A DNA stretch of 64,000 nucleotides from Lacticaseibacillus porcinae (GTDB lineage: Bacteria > Bacillota > Bacilli > Lactobacillales > Lactobacillaceae). Below, piece after piece: positions 36,106-44,863 of the stretch. The notes below the pieces were generated by a model that was not told where the DNA came from, ran no database searches, and saw only the letters and a program-made list of their open reading frames with translations. Made by a program: the position numbers and the translations under genes. Each line of letters opens with the position of its first letter. Position 1 is the stretch's first letter. The stretch spans positions 1 through 64,000 of the forward strand of contig NZ_RHNS01000012.1 of assembly GCF_003946305.1 (NCBI RefSeq), in the 5' to 3' direction.

Positions 36106-37041
36106 ATGCGCCGAAGCAGACGACGCAGGCGGCATCTTGGCCTGTGGTTTTTCATTCTAATCATTATCGCAATTGCCTTGACCACCTTGTTTCTGATTTT
36201 CCGCGGGGCCAAAGTCTCAGGCCCTGACAGTCAAAATTCCAGTTCCGTGACCAAAGTGATCGACACGACGCCTACTGCCAGTTCGACGAAAACCACTAGC
36301 GGCACTTGGACAGCATCTGGAAAAGCCGAAGATCCCGACGGTGAAAGGTTAAAGGTTCAAGTTTATTTGACCTTGAAGACAAATGGCCACTATCGCCGCG
36401 AATTGGTGATCCAAGGTGATTCTGTGCGCACCATCGTCGACTCAGGCACGTACTCTGGTAGCAAGACCTTCAAACTGAAAAGTCAAAACGCCGTGATCTT
36501 CACCTACACCAGCAAAAAGGCCCAACGCAATCAAGTGCCCAAAGCTACAACCCAATACGACAGTGATTACGCCAGCTACCCAAGCTACTTAAAAACAGTG
36601 CTGAATAACCGCGTGTCGAAAACCACTTATCGCTATGTCGACACGAAGTTGAGTTTATCAACCACTAACGATAGCGTTCCGACCATCGCCAAAGCCATGG
36701 ATGCACAGTCTACCACAACGCGCGCTGCCGACAGCTCAACGACAGACGATAACGACACAGCTAACGCTGACACGACCGCTGATGAGCAGGATACTAAGAC
36801 CAACGATTCAACCAATTCAAACGCCGACAGTAATTCGGACACGACAAGCGATTCAAGCTCCAGTTCCAGCAAGATGACAGTCAGTCAAGCTCAAGCGATT
36901 GTTGAACAACAATATCCAAGTTCAGATTATACGATCACCGCCATGGGCCAAACTGGAACGAACTTCACCTTTGTGGTGATCAACCAAAAGACCCGTGACA
37001 ATCAATATGTCACCGTGAATGCTGACGGTGAGATTCAATAA
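36106..37041 (+). CDS. Membrane-anchored Ser/Thr/Asp-rich protein of unknown function
   Basis: 311 aa. A basic N-terminus (MRRSRRRRRH) precedes one helix (about 12-33), so the rest is outside the cell. Residues 65-185 form a globular part, about 195-265 is a low-complexity linker of Ser, Thr, Asn and Asp, and the last 55 residues (MTVSQAQAIVEQQYPSSDYT onward) are reminiscent of a PepSY-type module. GGGAGG site before the ATG. It is flanked by its own terminator. Function not recognised. Confidence 0.75.
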   Translation: MRRSRRRRRHLGLWFFILIIIAIALTTLFLIFRGAKVSGPDSQNSSSVTKVIDTTPTASSTKTTSGTWTASGKAEDPDGERLKVQVYLTLKTNGHYRRELVIQGDSVRTIVDSGTYSGSKTFKLKSQNAVIFTYTSKKAQRNQVPKATTQYDSDYASYPSYLKTVLNNRVSKTTYRYVDTKLSLSTTNDSVPTIAKAMDAQSTTTRAADSSTTDDNDTANADTTADEQDTKTNDSTNSNADSNSDTTSDSSSSSSKMTVSQAQAIVEQQYPSSDYTITAMGQTGTNFTFVVINQKTRDNQYVTVNADGEIQ

Positions 37042-37046
37042 ATTCC

Positions 37047-37081
37047 AAAAGTCGAGCGTGTTGCACAGCGCTCGACTTTTT
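37047..37081 (+). terminator. Terminator after the Ser/Thr-rich protein gene
   Basis: AAAAGTCGAGCG/CGCTCGACTTTT, a perfect 12-bp stem ending in TTTTT. Confidence 0.85.
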
Positions 37082-37108
37082 GGTTTCTCTCATCATTTTC
37101 ACAACATA

Positions 37109-37137
37109 TTTTAATTTTTATATTGATGTGATACAAT
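37109..37137 (+). promoter_or_regulatory. Promoter of the second AEC transporter
   Basis: TTTTAA, 17-bp spacer, TACAAT, 42 bp before the GTG start. Confidence 0.5.
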
Positions 37138-37179
37138 AGAATCATTGTTTTTATCACCCACTACAAAGGAGTTCCCACC

Positions 37180-38127
37180 GTGACAGCATTCTTATCTAGT
37201 GTTTTCGGCGTTTTAGAAATCTTGATCTTGATCGCCATCGGCTACGGCTTGACCGCAGTCGGTTGGTTCAATGACCGCTCCAGTCGCATCATTGCCAAAG
37301 TCGTCACCCAAGTGGCTTTGCCCGCTTACATGATCGTGACCATCACCAGTGACTTCTCTGCGAAACAATTGGCGACGATTTTGCCTGACTTGCGCTTTCC
37401 CGTCATGTCGATGGCCATTTTATTTGGGTTATCCTTTGGGGTGTGCCGCGCTTTAGCAGTGCCTAAAGGTCGCCGCGGGTTGTTTAAGTCGATGTTTTTC
37501 AACTCCAATACGGTGTTTATCGGCTTGCCAGTGAATATGGCGTTGTTTGGTCCGAAGTCTTTGCCTTATGTGCTGGTGTACTACATGGCCAACACCACGA
37601 TTTTTTGGACTATCGGGGTGTATTTGATTCAAGCCGACGGGCCGCATGCGGCACATTTTGATTTAAAGAAGGTCCTTGGCAAAGTGTTCTCACCACCTTT
37701 GTTAGGCTTTATCGTCGGTGTGATCTTCGTGTTGTTAAAAATCAAGCTCCCTGATTTCATCATGAGTGATCTCACTTATGTGGGGAATCTCACCATCCCC
37801 GGTTCTATGTTTTTCATCGGGATCTGCATGTATCAAGCAGGTTTACGAAACATTCGCTTTAACAAAGAATTACTGGGGATCTTCGCAGGCCGTTTCGTCT
37901 TTGCCCCGATCATCATGTTTTTGTTGGTGTTTGCCGCACCAGTGCCATTGCTCATGAAACAAGTCTTCTTATTGCAATCGGCGATGCCTGTGATGACCAA
38001 CGCCCCAGTGGTTGCCAAGCTTTATGGTGCTGACGCTTCTAATGCTTCTATCACTGTTTCGGCAACAACTTTATTTTCCATGGTGGTGATCCCCATCGTC
38101 ATGATCGCTGTGCGCGTGCTACACTAA
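37180..38127 (+). CDS. AEC-family transporter (second copy)
   Basis: A 315-aa permease with about ten helices, similar in layout to the mleP-like protein (FNSNTVFIGLPVNMALFG near 107-124 against FVNANTIFIGLPLNLALFG). GTG start with AAGGAG 8 nt upstream. It is 2 kb from the malolactic locus but not in an operon with it. The substrate is probably an organic acid or amino acid; unassigned. Confidence 0.85.
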   Translation: MTAFLSSVFGVLEILILIAIGYGLTAVGWFNDRSSRIIAKVVTQVALPAYMIVTITSDFSAKQLATILPDLRFPVMSMAILFGLSFGVCRALAVPKGRRGLFKSMFFNSNTVFIGLPVNMALFGPKSLPYVLVYYMANTTIFWTIGVYLIQADGPHAAHFDLKKVLGKVFSPPLLGFIVGVIFVLLKIKLPDFIMSDLTYVGNLTIPGSMFFIGICMYQAGLRNIRFNKELLGIFAGRFVFAPIIMFLLVFAAPVPLLMKQVFLLQSAMPVMTNAPVVAKLYGADASNASITVSATTLFSMVVIPIVMIAVRVLH

Positions 38128-38145
38128 GCACATGGAGGTATGATC

Positions 38146-38616
38146 ATGCGCGGATTACTCATCATCGCGTTGGTATTGAGTTTAGCAGGTTGCCAAGCCA
38201 AACCGACGAAAACAACCAGTAGCAAGCCTAGTCAAACCAGCACCAAAGTCGTCAAACCCAAAGCCAAAAAGCCGGCACCACTAAAAGCCCGCGAGTCCGA
38301 TTTAATCGGTCACAGCTTTGTCAATGTTGACGATCATGATCAAGTGTTACAGTTTACGGCATCAACGTCAGGCTATTATCTCGATGTCCAAACCAGACAA
38401 AATGGTGAAGACTTCACCTCAAGTCAAGCGGGGATCTTCAATGGCAAGTTAACGATCGCGGATCTCACTTACACCTTCACTGGTACAGCGCAACCTAACG
38501 CATCAGCCAGTACCCTCAGTTTTAAAAAAATCTCCAAAACCAAAATGCAACAACTCCCTGATGGTCCGATTTACAAACATATCAAAGACGATGACCTCAG
38601 CACTTTAAATCAATAG
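38146..38616 (+). CDS. Small lipoprotein of unknown function
   Basis: 156 aa. Signal peptide MRGLLIIALVLSLAGC with lipobox Cys at 16, then a Lys/Thr/Ser-rich linker (about 17-48) and a single globular domain of about 105 residues. ATG at 38146 preceded by GGAGG at 7 nt; an ATG two codons earlier abuts the site. It starts 18 bp after the AEC gene, so it is probably cotranscribed. No family recognised. Confidence 0.75.
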   Translation: MRGLLIIALVLSLAGCQAKPTKTTSSKPSQTSTKVVKPKAKKPAPLKARESDLIGHSFVNVDDHDQVLQFTASTSGYYLDVQTRQNGEDFTSSQAGIFNGKLTIADLTYTFTGTAQPNASASTLSFKKISKTKMQQLPDGPIYKHIKDDDLSTLNQ

Positions 38617-38625
38617 TGATATAAG

Positions 38626-38655
38626 TAGTGTCTGCTAATTGCAGGCACTATTTTT
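38626..38655 (+). terminator. Terminator after the lipoprotein gene
   Basis: TAGTGTCTGC/GCAGGCACTA (one mismatch) followed by TTTTT. Confidence 0.8.
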
Positions 38656-38791
38656 ATTACATTAATTATTCTGAACCATTATTTGAAACGTGAAAATATT
38701 GTTTTTTCCTGTACTAGTTGATTCCGGCATTCTGTCTTGATAAGCTAGGGCCAACTTCAATCGCCACTCACTCAACTTAGGAGGAATACTC

Positions 38792-39397
38792 ATGAAATTC
38801 ACCCCTATCTTCATTGCTGGTGCCGCTACGATCGCGGCGCTTACTAGCGCCAATGCCACTGTTCATGCCGCCGAAGTGAAAGGCCCCACCAAGGCGACCG
38901 TCAAAGTCGTCGCTTCTGAGACTGATGACAATCAACTGTACTTGAGTTCCGCGCCTGACTTCAATTTTAAAGAAGCCACCGTCACTGAAATTTATACAAA
39001 ATTCCAACGTTTAAACCAAGAGGCAATCCACGACCTCCAAATTGTCGACACCCGCACGGCAGACCACGAAGAAAAGTGGCAACTGGCAGTGGCATTATCA
39101 CGATTTGCTGCCAAAGATGATCCAAAAGATGTCTTAAACTCTGCAACCGTGACGCTTAAACCAAACCAACAATCGACGTTCCAAGTCAATGAAACACCAT
39201 TAACGACCGGCGGTGATTCGGCTCAATTAGCCGCTGCTTTGGAAGATCGTGGCACCTTGACCCTGCCAGCTGCACAAATAAAGGCAGACCTCGTTCAAAC
39301 TGGAACGCCTAAAGCTAAAGCGAAGAACGGTTCTGAATACGTTGCTGATTTAACTTGGACCTTGACCACTACCATGAAACCTGCTGCTGCACTGTAG
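38792..39397 (+). CDS. WxL-domain cell-surface protein
   Basis: A 201-aa secreted protein with signal peptide about 1-27 (cleavage near VHA-AE). It has the two WxL motifs of the peptidoglycan-binding domain, WQL near 92 and WTL near 190 (ADLTWTLTTT). WxL proteins attach non-covalently to the wall of Gram-positives with low GC content. AGGAGG before the ATG. It leads a three-gene Csc-type cluster; a terminator-like hairpin follows (39405-39437), which would make this the most abundant product. Confidence 0.88.
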   Translation: MKFTPIFIAGAATIAALTSANATVHAAEVKGPTKATVKVVASETDDNQLYLSSAPDFNFKEATVTEIYTKFQRLNQEAIHDLQIVDTRTADHEEKWQLAVALSRFAAKDDPKDVLNSATVTLKPNQQSTFQVNETPLTTGGDSAQLAAALEDRGTLTLPAAQIKADLVQTGTPKAKAKNGSEYVADLTWTLTTTMKPAAAL

Positions 39398-39404
39398 TCC
39401 GCAA

Positions 39405-39437
39405 AGGGCTGGACGATAAATCGCCCAGCTCTTTTTT
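39405..39437 (+). terminator. Internal terminator/attenuator in the WxL cluster
   Basis: AGGGCTGG.CG/CG.CCAGCTCT followed by TTTTTT, between the first WxL gene and the DUF916 gene. Confidence 0.7.
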
Positions 39438-39457
39438 GTCAATTTCAGGAGGAATGA

Positions 39458-40417
39458 ATGAAACGATTGTTCTGCTTGTTACTCGCGTTTCTGTTTTTCT
39501 GGGTCGCGCCAACAACAGTTAATGCAGCCGGCTCTGATTTCACGGTGACGCCGGCAACCCCAAGTGCTGAAAGTCAAAGTTATTTTCAATTTCAACTTAA
39601 AGCCAACGCCACACAAACGCTGGCGATCACCATTACCAATAAAGCGGATCATGCGCGCGACTTTGAGTTAGAATTTTTATCTGCAGGCGTTTCAAGCAAC
39701 GGTCAACTGCTTTACACGCCAGGTGCGAAGCTAGTCAAAGACGCTGGGCCTAGTTTACTGTCAATGATCGAAACCCCGAAACAAACCATCAACGTCCCTG
39801 CCAACAGCAAAACGACAGTAGAAACTCACATCAAGGTACCTAACACCAAGTGGTCAGGTGAACGCCTAGGCAGTTGGTATGTCCGCGCAGCCAAAGAAAA
39901 GTCGAGCAGCGGGATTCAAAATCGCTTTGCTATGGCGATCCCGATCCACGTGACCATCGATCACGCGTTAACCGTGAACCCCCACCTCACCTTAAGTCAA
40001 CCAAAGCTCCAGCAAAACAACCAAACCCCAACGATCACTGCTGACTTAAGCAATCACACCCCGCGACTTTTCGGTCACATCACGCAAACCTTAAACTTGT
40101 ATGACGCTGATCACAAAAGCCTAGGCAAACAAGTCCTCAACAACGCGCAAATGGCGCCTAATGCGATCATGCCTTTGCAATTACCGTTGAAAAAAGCCTT
40201 GACCCCTGGTACCTACACCTTGGATCTACGCCTCACGTCTGGCAAACAAAGCTATCACCTCACCAAAACTTTGATCATCACCGGTGACCAAATCGCCAAA
40301 GTCACCCCGAAGGCCGCAACTACACTGCTACCTTGGTGGGTCTACGCCTTGATTGGTTTAGTTGTGGTCATGATCGCAGTGATCATTTGGTTGCTCACCA
40401 CAAGGAGAAAATCATGA
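39458..40417 (+). CDS. WxL-interacting membrane protein (DUF916/DUF3324)
   Basis: 319 aa: signal peptide about 1-23, two immunoglobulin-like domains of the DUF916 and DUF3324 type (about 27-155 and 165-275), and a C-terminal helix (about 292-313) with an RRKS tail inside. Family members hold WxL proteins at the surface. The stop codon overlaps the next ATG (ATGA), so translation is coupled with the LPxTG-WxL gene. Confidence 0.9.
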   Translation: MKRLFCLLLAFLFFWVAPTTVNAAGSDFTVTPATPSAESQSYFQFQLKANATQTLAITITNKADHARDFELEFLSAGVSSNGQLLYTPGAKLVKDAGPSLLSMIETPKQTINVPANSKTTVETHIKVPNTKWSGERLGSWYVRAAKEKSSSGIQNRFAMAIPIHVTIDHALTVNPHLTLSQPKLQQNNQTPTITADLSNHTPRLFGHITQTLNLYDADHKSLGKQVLNNAQMAPNAIMPLQLPLKKALTPGTYTLDLRLTSGKQSYHLTKTLIITGDQIAKVTPKAATTLLPWWVYALIGLVVVMIAVIIWLLTTRRKS

Positions 40418-42174
40418 AAACGCACATGACGATCACAGTCACTGGCGATCCCCCGCAAGTCGCCAAAGGTGAAATTCTCGCCCGTCCGCATCCAAATCTT
40501 CCCGCCACTGGCAATCAGCGTAGCATGCCATTAGTATTTGCTGGCGTGATGATGTTGGCGCTGATTTTAGTGAAATCAAGCAAACGCCATGGATGGTGGG
40601 TGTTGTTATTGGTCTTGTCACTGACTGGCGGCAAACCAGTGCAAGCGGCAGAACTACCAGAGATCCTGTACCCGCAAGTGAGTCTTTGGGATGTGCCACC
40701 TGCCAAAGCAACGCCTCCATATAATTGGTTGCTCAACAGCGGGTTCACACCGCCAACACCTGATAATGCCTATCTCACCACTACCGTGAACACTCCACAA
40801 GATTTAACGGCTTATTATTCCCGACCAGTGTTTCTCGACACTTTCAAAAGCATGGATGTGACCTTAACGATCTGGCAAGTCGCACCTTATGTCGGCGGTC
40901 GTTATCAAGCGAAGCGCGTTTACACCAAAACGATCCCTAAAGCGGTACCGTTCGGCGTTTGGAGTTTTACGATTCCTTTTAGCTATACACCAACCACCCC
41001 TGGCACCTATTTTTTTCAATATACGACTAACACGCCGATGAGTTTGACGAATTCGGCGTTGGTGGCCAGTGATATCAGTCGCTTGCTGGTGAAGCAGCCG
41101 ACAAAAACGCTGAGCATTCAAGCACCAAAAGTCGTGTTCCCAAGTACTGGCAGTCCCGCCTATCAAGCAACAACGCAAACGACCCCGATCGATGCAACCG
41201 ATCGGATCAACTGGACTGCCAGCCAAAATGTGAACTTAGCGCATACCTCTGGTGTTTCCGTCGGCTTTCATGGACAAGCGAGTCAACAAGTCAACTGGGA
41301 TCCCGCACGACCTGGGCTTTCAGCAGCGTTAGGTGCCACAGCAGGCAAAGCTAAGGCCACTCACGACTTTCATATTGGCGGCTTAGCTGCGGTGGATACT
41401 AATGCCGACGCCATCGCGTTGAAACCTTTAATTCACAGCACGCAAGGACTCACTGAAACCGCAAAACAACTGCCTGCAGGTCGGTGGAAATATGATTGGA
41501 CGATCACCCCCACCAAACAAACGCCCAAAGGTTTACAATTAGATCTCCCCAATCAAAAGTCGATGCGTAATTTTACCGGCGTGAACAATGCCTCAGGTTA
41601 TATCGACGACCTCAGCGATGCGGCAGTTGCCTTTGAAATACAAGGCACTGGTAGTTTGATCAAAACCTTGATGCAAGCCACTGCAGCTGGGACCCCTTAC
41701 GCGATCAAATTAGATCTGATTATGGAAAACTCGCAGCAAGCCTATACCTTAGTGTCTAATTATGCTGGGATCACTATCGCCAAACCATCCGTGATGTTAT
41801 CTGTCAATGCGCCTGACAAACTCAATTGGGAATTTACTCGCCTTGAATTATTTGATCGCAAGGTGAATAAACCGCTGGATCCTGTCAACATCGCCGTTAT
41901 CGATCACTACGATGTCGCAAATTGGCAGTTAAGTGTCAATTTAGGTGCTACGCCGTCGAAAAAGGATTTTCCTTTTGCCATTTTGATCAATGATCAGCGC
42001 CTCGACTATGATGCCCCTGCCGCGGTCATTCAAACTGGCCGCACCGAAGTTGAAACACCGCCGATCGACCTGCGGCTGCAACCGACGGAAGACGCCACAA
42101 CCAGTTTGGACAGTCATTGGCGCGCAGAAATCACATGGACCTTAACTCATACTGTCGAAGCTGGCAGTTTATAA
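40414..42174 (+). CDS. WxL surface protein with fused N-terminal LPxTG sorting signal
   Basis: 586 aa in one open frame. Residues 1-28 are polar. LPATG is at 29-33, then a hydrophobic stretch (39-53) and a basic KSSKR (54-58): a complete sortase signal, usually found at a C-terminus. A second hydrophobic segment (61-71) ending in VQA-AE looks like a signal peptide for what follows. The rest is a large WxL protein with WQL near 500 and WTL near 578. In related clusters the small LPxTG protein is a separate gene. Either this is a genuine fusion or translation restarts internally. AAGGAG 6 nt before the ATG. Confidence 0.82.
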   Translation: MKTHMTITVTGDPPQVAKGEILARPHPNLPATGNQRSMPLVFAGVMMLALILVKSSKRHGWWVLLLVLSLTGGKPVQAAELPEILYPQVSLWDVPPAKATPPYNWLLNSGFTPPTPDNAYLTTTVNTPQDLTAYYSRPVFLDTFKSMDVTLTIWQVAPYVGGRYQAKRVYTKTIPKAVPFGVWSFTIPFSYTPTTPGTYFFQYTTNTPMSLTNSALVASDISRLLVKQPTKTLSIQAPKVVFPSTGSPAYQATTQTTPIDATDRINWTASQNVNLAHTSGVSVGFHGQASQQVNWDPARPGLSAALGATAGKAKATHDFHIGGLAAVDTNADAIALKPLIHSTQGLTETAKQLPAGRWKYDWTITPTKQTPKGLQLDLPNQKSMRNFTGVNNASGYIDDLSDAAVAFEIQGTGSLIKTLMQATAAGTPYAIKLDLIMENSQQAYTLVSNYAGITIAKPSVMLSVNAPDKLNWEFTRLELFDRKVNKPLDPVNIAVIDHYDVANWQLSVNLGATPSKKDFPFAILINDQRLDYDAPAAVIQTGRTEVETPPIDLRLQPTEDATTSLDSHWRAEITWTLTHTVEAGSL

Positions 42175-42211
42175 CGCGAAAACGCATTAAATCACGATTC
42201 TTCAAGAAAAA

Positions 42212-42244
42212 TTGTTGCAAACAGCTGTTCGCTCTGGTACGCTA
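42212..42244 (+). promoter_or_regulatory. lexA promoter with LexA box
   Basis: The operator CAAAC-AGCT-GTTCG (42218-42231) matches the Gram-positive SOS box (CGAAC-N4-GTTYG). It lies in the spacer between -35 TTGCAA (42216-42221) and -10 TACGCT, 17 bp apart, so LexA would block its own promoter. Confidence 0.75.
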
Positions 42245-42287
42245 TAAGTAATCAAAACATGTTGCGTACGCGAAAGGAGTGGGCCAG

Positions 42288-42914
42288 ATGCCTACCGGAA
42301 AAAAGAACAAACGTTGGCAAGAGATCCTCGAAACGATCCACAGCTCCATCGAAGATCGCGGTTTTCCACCAACTGTACGTGAAATCGGCAAGGCAGTCGG
42401 CCTTTCCAGTTCAAGCACAGTGGCTGCTCACTTAGTTAAACTCGAAGACAATGGTTTAGTCGCCAAAGACCCGACCAAGCCGCGTACCTTGATGTTGACC
42501 CAAGCCGGACGCGATTACATCGGCGTTACCAACGGTGGGATCCCGATTGTCGGGACGGTTGCTGCAGGTGTCCCGATCACCGCGATCCAAAACATTGACG
42601 ACTACTTCCCAGTACCTGATGATATCGGCTATGACGCCGACGAATTATTCATGTTGCGCGTATCTGGGAACTCCATGATCAAAATGGGCATTTTAAACGG
42701 TGATCAAATCATCGTCAAGAAACAACAAAATGCTGAAAATGGTCAAGTGGTTGTGGCGATGACTGAAGATTCTGAAGCCACGGTCAAGCGCTTCTACAAA
42801 GAAGACGGTCGCATCCGCCTCCATCCTGAAAATGATGATATGGACGATATGTATTTTGACAATGTCGTGATCTTAGGCATTGTGGTCAGCTTGTATCGCC
42901 CGATCCTCGACTAA
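42288..42914 (+). CDS. lexA: SOS repressor LexA
   Basis: A 208-aa repressor that cleaves itself when RecA filaments form. N-terminal winged helix (about 1-65: GFPPTVREIGKAVGLSSSSTV), cleavage site Ala-Gly in VAAGVP near 89-90, catalytic Ser in SGNSMI near 128 and Lys in VVVAMTED region near 165. ATG at 42288 with AAAGGAG; a GTG three codons up is too close to the site. Confidence 0.96.
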   Translation: MPTGKKNKRWQEILETIHSSIEDRGFPPTVREIGKAVGLSSSSTVAAHLVKLEDNGLVAKDPTKPRTLMLTQAGRDYIGVTNGGIPIVGTVAAGVPITAIQNIDDYFPVPDDIGYDADELFMLRVSGNSMIKMGILNGDQIIVKKQQNAENGQVVVAMTEDSEATVKRFYKEDGRIRLHPENDDMDDMYFDNVVILGIVVSLYRPILD

Positions 42915-42922
42915 ATCCTGTT

Positions 42923-42952
42923 AGCCGGATCCCAGTGATCCGGCTATTTTGT
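42923..42952 (+). terminator. lexA terminator
   Basis: Perfect 9-bp stem AGCCGGATC/GATCCGGCT followed by ATTTTGTT. Confidence 0.8.
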
Positions 42953-43027
42953 TACAACAAATGCTAAAAGTATGAGTCTCACCATTGCCTGGCAGCACGA
43001 AAACGCTGTCGGCTCTGACGATTTGGG

Positions 43028-43140
43028 ATCATTGCGGTGAATTGGACAAGTTGCCGGTGCGGCCGGCTACAGCTCTCGCCTAGCTCCGATTCGGACCCTC
43101 TCCACGTCCCGGCGGCCAGCTGGAGTTCCAATTTCAAATG
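43028..43140. repeat. Chimeric A/B palindromic half-elements
   Basis: The left part (to about 43090) matches the left arm of family A (GCGGTGAATTGGACAAGTTG). The right part (43094-43140) matches the right arm of family B (GACCCTCTCCACGTCCC, then TTCCAATTTCAAATG). The matching halves are absent, so it cannot form the usual closing stem. It fills most of the lexA downstream gap. Confidence 0.7.
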
Positions 43141-43158
43141 ACTGACCCGCCACCAAAT

Positions 43159-43189
43159 AAAAAAGACCCAGACATTTTTTGTCTGGGTC
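43159..43189 (-). terminator. Terminator of the small membrane protein gene
   Basis: Perfect 10-bp stem GACCCAGACA/TGTCTGGGTC followed on the minus strand by TTTTTTATTT. Confidence 0.85.
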
Positions 43190-43234
43190 AAAATCACATT
43201 TCGGCACGGCTGGTGCGCGATGTGGGCAAAACTT

Positions 43235-43432
43235 TTACATCCGGTGAGTCACTGGAATGTGTTTGAGTTGGCGGCGATCGCACTTGTTACGCGTCATCAG
43301 ATAGAAGACGCCGAAGTGCACATCGACGGCTAACAAGAGAATTGCAACTGTTGCCATATGAGTAAACATGAGGACGACTGTTAACACAATCATGACCCGT
43401 AATACCCATTTCATAATCTCGATTGATGTCAT
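43235..43432 (-). CDS. Small two-helix membrane protein, 65 aa
   Basis: Starts MTSIEIMKWVLRVMIVLTVV. Two hydrophobic helices (about 8-27 and 30-48) and a basic tail (RNKCDRRQLKHIPVTHRM). The ATG at 43432 has GGGAG 8 nt upstream. A good promoter (43476-43503) and a strong terminator (43159-43189) bracket it, so it is a monocistronic gene despite its size. No family recognised. Confidence 0.7.
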   Translation of the reverse strand: MTSIEIMKWVLRVMIVLTVVLMFTHMATVAILLLAVDVHFGVFYLMTRNKCDRRQLKHIPVTHRM

Positions 43433-43475
43433 TGATGACACTCCCTTCCACCACAATTGGTTTGCTATGATTACT

Positions 43476-43503
43476 AGTATACCTGAAATCCTCCGAATGT
43501 AAA
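43476..43503 (-). promoter_or_regulatory. Promoter of the 65-aa membrane protein
   Basis: Minus strand TTTACA (43498-43503), 16-bp spacer, TATACT (43476-43481). The -35 has the same hexamer as the PhoP boxes. The 290-bp gap to 43725 holds further TTTACA hexamers (near 43520, 43580 and 43593), two of them in TACATT repeats 11 bp apart, and a candidate plus-strand -10 TACACT near 43689. Confidence 0.5.
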
Positions 43504-43724
43504 GCTCAAATATACATTAATTTTACATTAAGTGCCCGATTGTGGGCATTTATAGACTTTGTATCGTGAATTTACAAACCAAATTTACATTCAGATACAT
43601 TTCAGCGGCGGTATAACAGGCTTTTAGGTAAGCGTTAACATTTTATGACGCCCACAGGGTTAATTCGCAAATTGCGCGCAGATTCGGTACACTAATAGAA
43701 GAAACCCGTGCAAGGAGGCACCCA

Positions 43725-44861
43725 ATGGAGCATAAGTCCTGGTTCTACCGCCGTTTTCTTAATAATCGATTCACCACGGTGTGCTTGAATATCGTGTTGG
43801 TACTGCTCGGCATTTGGATCTTTACCCAAATCGCTTGGTTGTTTAAGCCAGTGGGTGCTTTTGTCGGCATCGTCGCCCCACCATTTATTTTAGCCGGGGT
43901 GCTATTTTACTTGCTGAACCCGCTGGTGAATTTTTTACAAAAACATGGCGTCAAACGCATTCTCGCCATTGCGTTAGTATTCATTGTCGTGTTGGGGTTG
44001 TTGGTATTGGCGATCGTCAAAGTGGTGCCGCCGATCGAGCAGCAATTTAACAACATCGTCAAATATTACCCGCAATACTGGCAATCCTTCTCCGACTGGC
44101 TGACGCACCTCAACGAAAATCAAAGTTTCATCTCTCAAGCCGATCTTAATCAATTCGGCAAAGAGTTCATGGCCAGCCTCAACAGTAAAAAAGGCTCCTT
44201 ATTATCAGGCACAGTTTCTGGTTTACAAAGTTTCTTTGGGATCGTTGGCAACGTGATGATCACCGTGTCCACGGCGCCGATCATTTTATTCTTCTTATTA
44301 AAAGAAGGCGATCACTTCGCCCCATTGTTAGTCAACTTGTTTCCCACGCGGTTGCGGCGTAGTATGAGTGATACCTTGCATGAAATGAATGATAAAGTCG
44401 GCTCTTATGTTCAAGGTCAATTAACTGTGGCGATGGCAGTGGCGATCATCTTTATGGTTGGCTTCTCTGTCATTGGGTTGAAATTTGCCTTAGTGTTGGG
44501 CTTGATCGCCGGGCCTTTGAACTTGATCCCGTACTTTGGCTCAGCGCTGGCGATGGTCCCTGCGTTGATCGTGGGTGCCACCACTTCACCGAAAATGTTG
44601 ATCGCAGTGATCATCACTTTCTTTATCGAATGGTTGATCGAAACACAACTGATTTCACCATTAGTGATGGGCTCCAAGCTTGAAATGCATCCCTTAACGA
44701 TCGTCATCGTGTTGTTGACCGCAGGGAATCTATTCGGTTTAGTCGGCGTGATCTTAGGGATCCCAGGCTTTGCCGTCATTAAAATCATCATCACCCGCTT
44801 GTTTCATTGGTATCAACAAGTCAGCGGCTTGTATCCAGAAGCAAACGATGGAAAGGATTAA
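43725..44861 (+). CDS. AI-2E family transporter (PerM/YtvI type)
   Basis: A 378-aa membrane protein: paired helices at about 18-60 and 72-92, an extracellular or amphipathic region (about 95-150), then five more helices to about 355. Conserved LNLIPYFGSALAMVPALIVG near 260-280 and IIETQLISPLVMG-type segment near 305. The family is variously linked to autoinducer export and Na+/H+ exchange; substrate unknown here. AAGGAGG upstream. The next gene starts 3 bp downstream. Confidence 0.88.
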   Translation: MEHKSWFYRRFLNNRFTTVCLNIVLVLLGIWIFTQIAWLFKPVGAFVGIVAPPFILAGVLFYLLNPLVNFLQKHGVKRILAIALVFIVVLGLLVLAIVKVVPPIEQQFNNIVKYYPQYWQSFSDWLTHLNENQSFISQADLNQFGKEFMASLNSKKGSLLSGTVSGLQSFFGIVGNVMITVSTAPIILFFLLKEGDHFAPLLVNLFPTRLRRSMSDTLHEMNDKVGSYVQGQLTVAMAVAIIFMVGFSVIGLKFALVLGLIAGPLNLIPYFGSALAMVPALIVGATTSPKMLIAVIITFFIEWLIETQLISPLVMGSKLEMHPLTIVIVLLTAGNLFGLVGVILGIPGFAVIKIIITRLFHWYQQVSGLYPEANDGKD

Positions 44862-44863
44862 CC

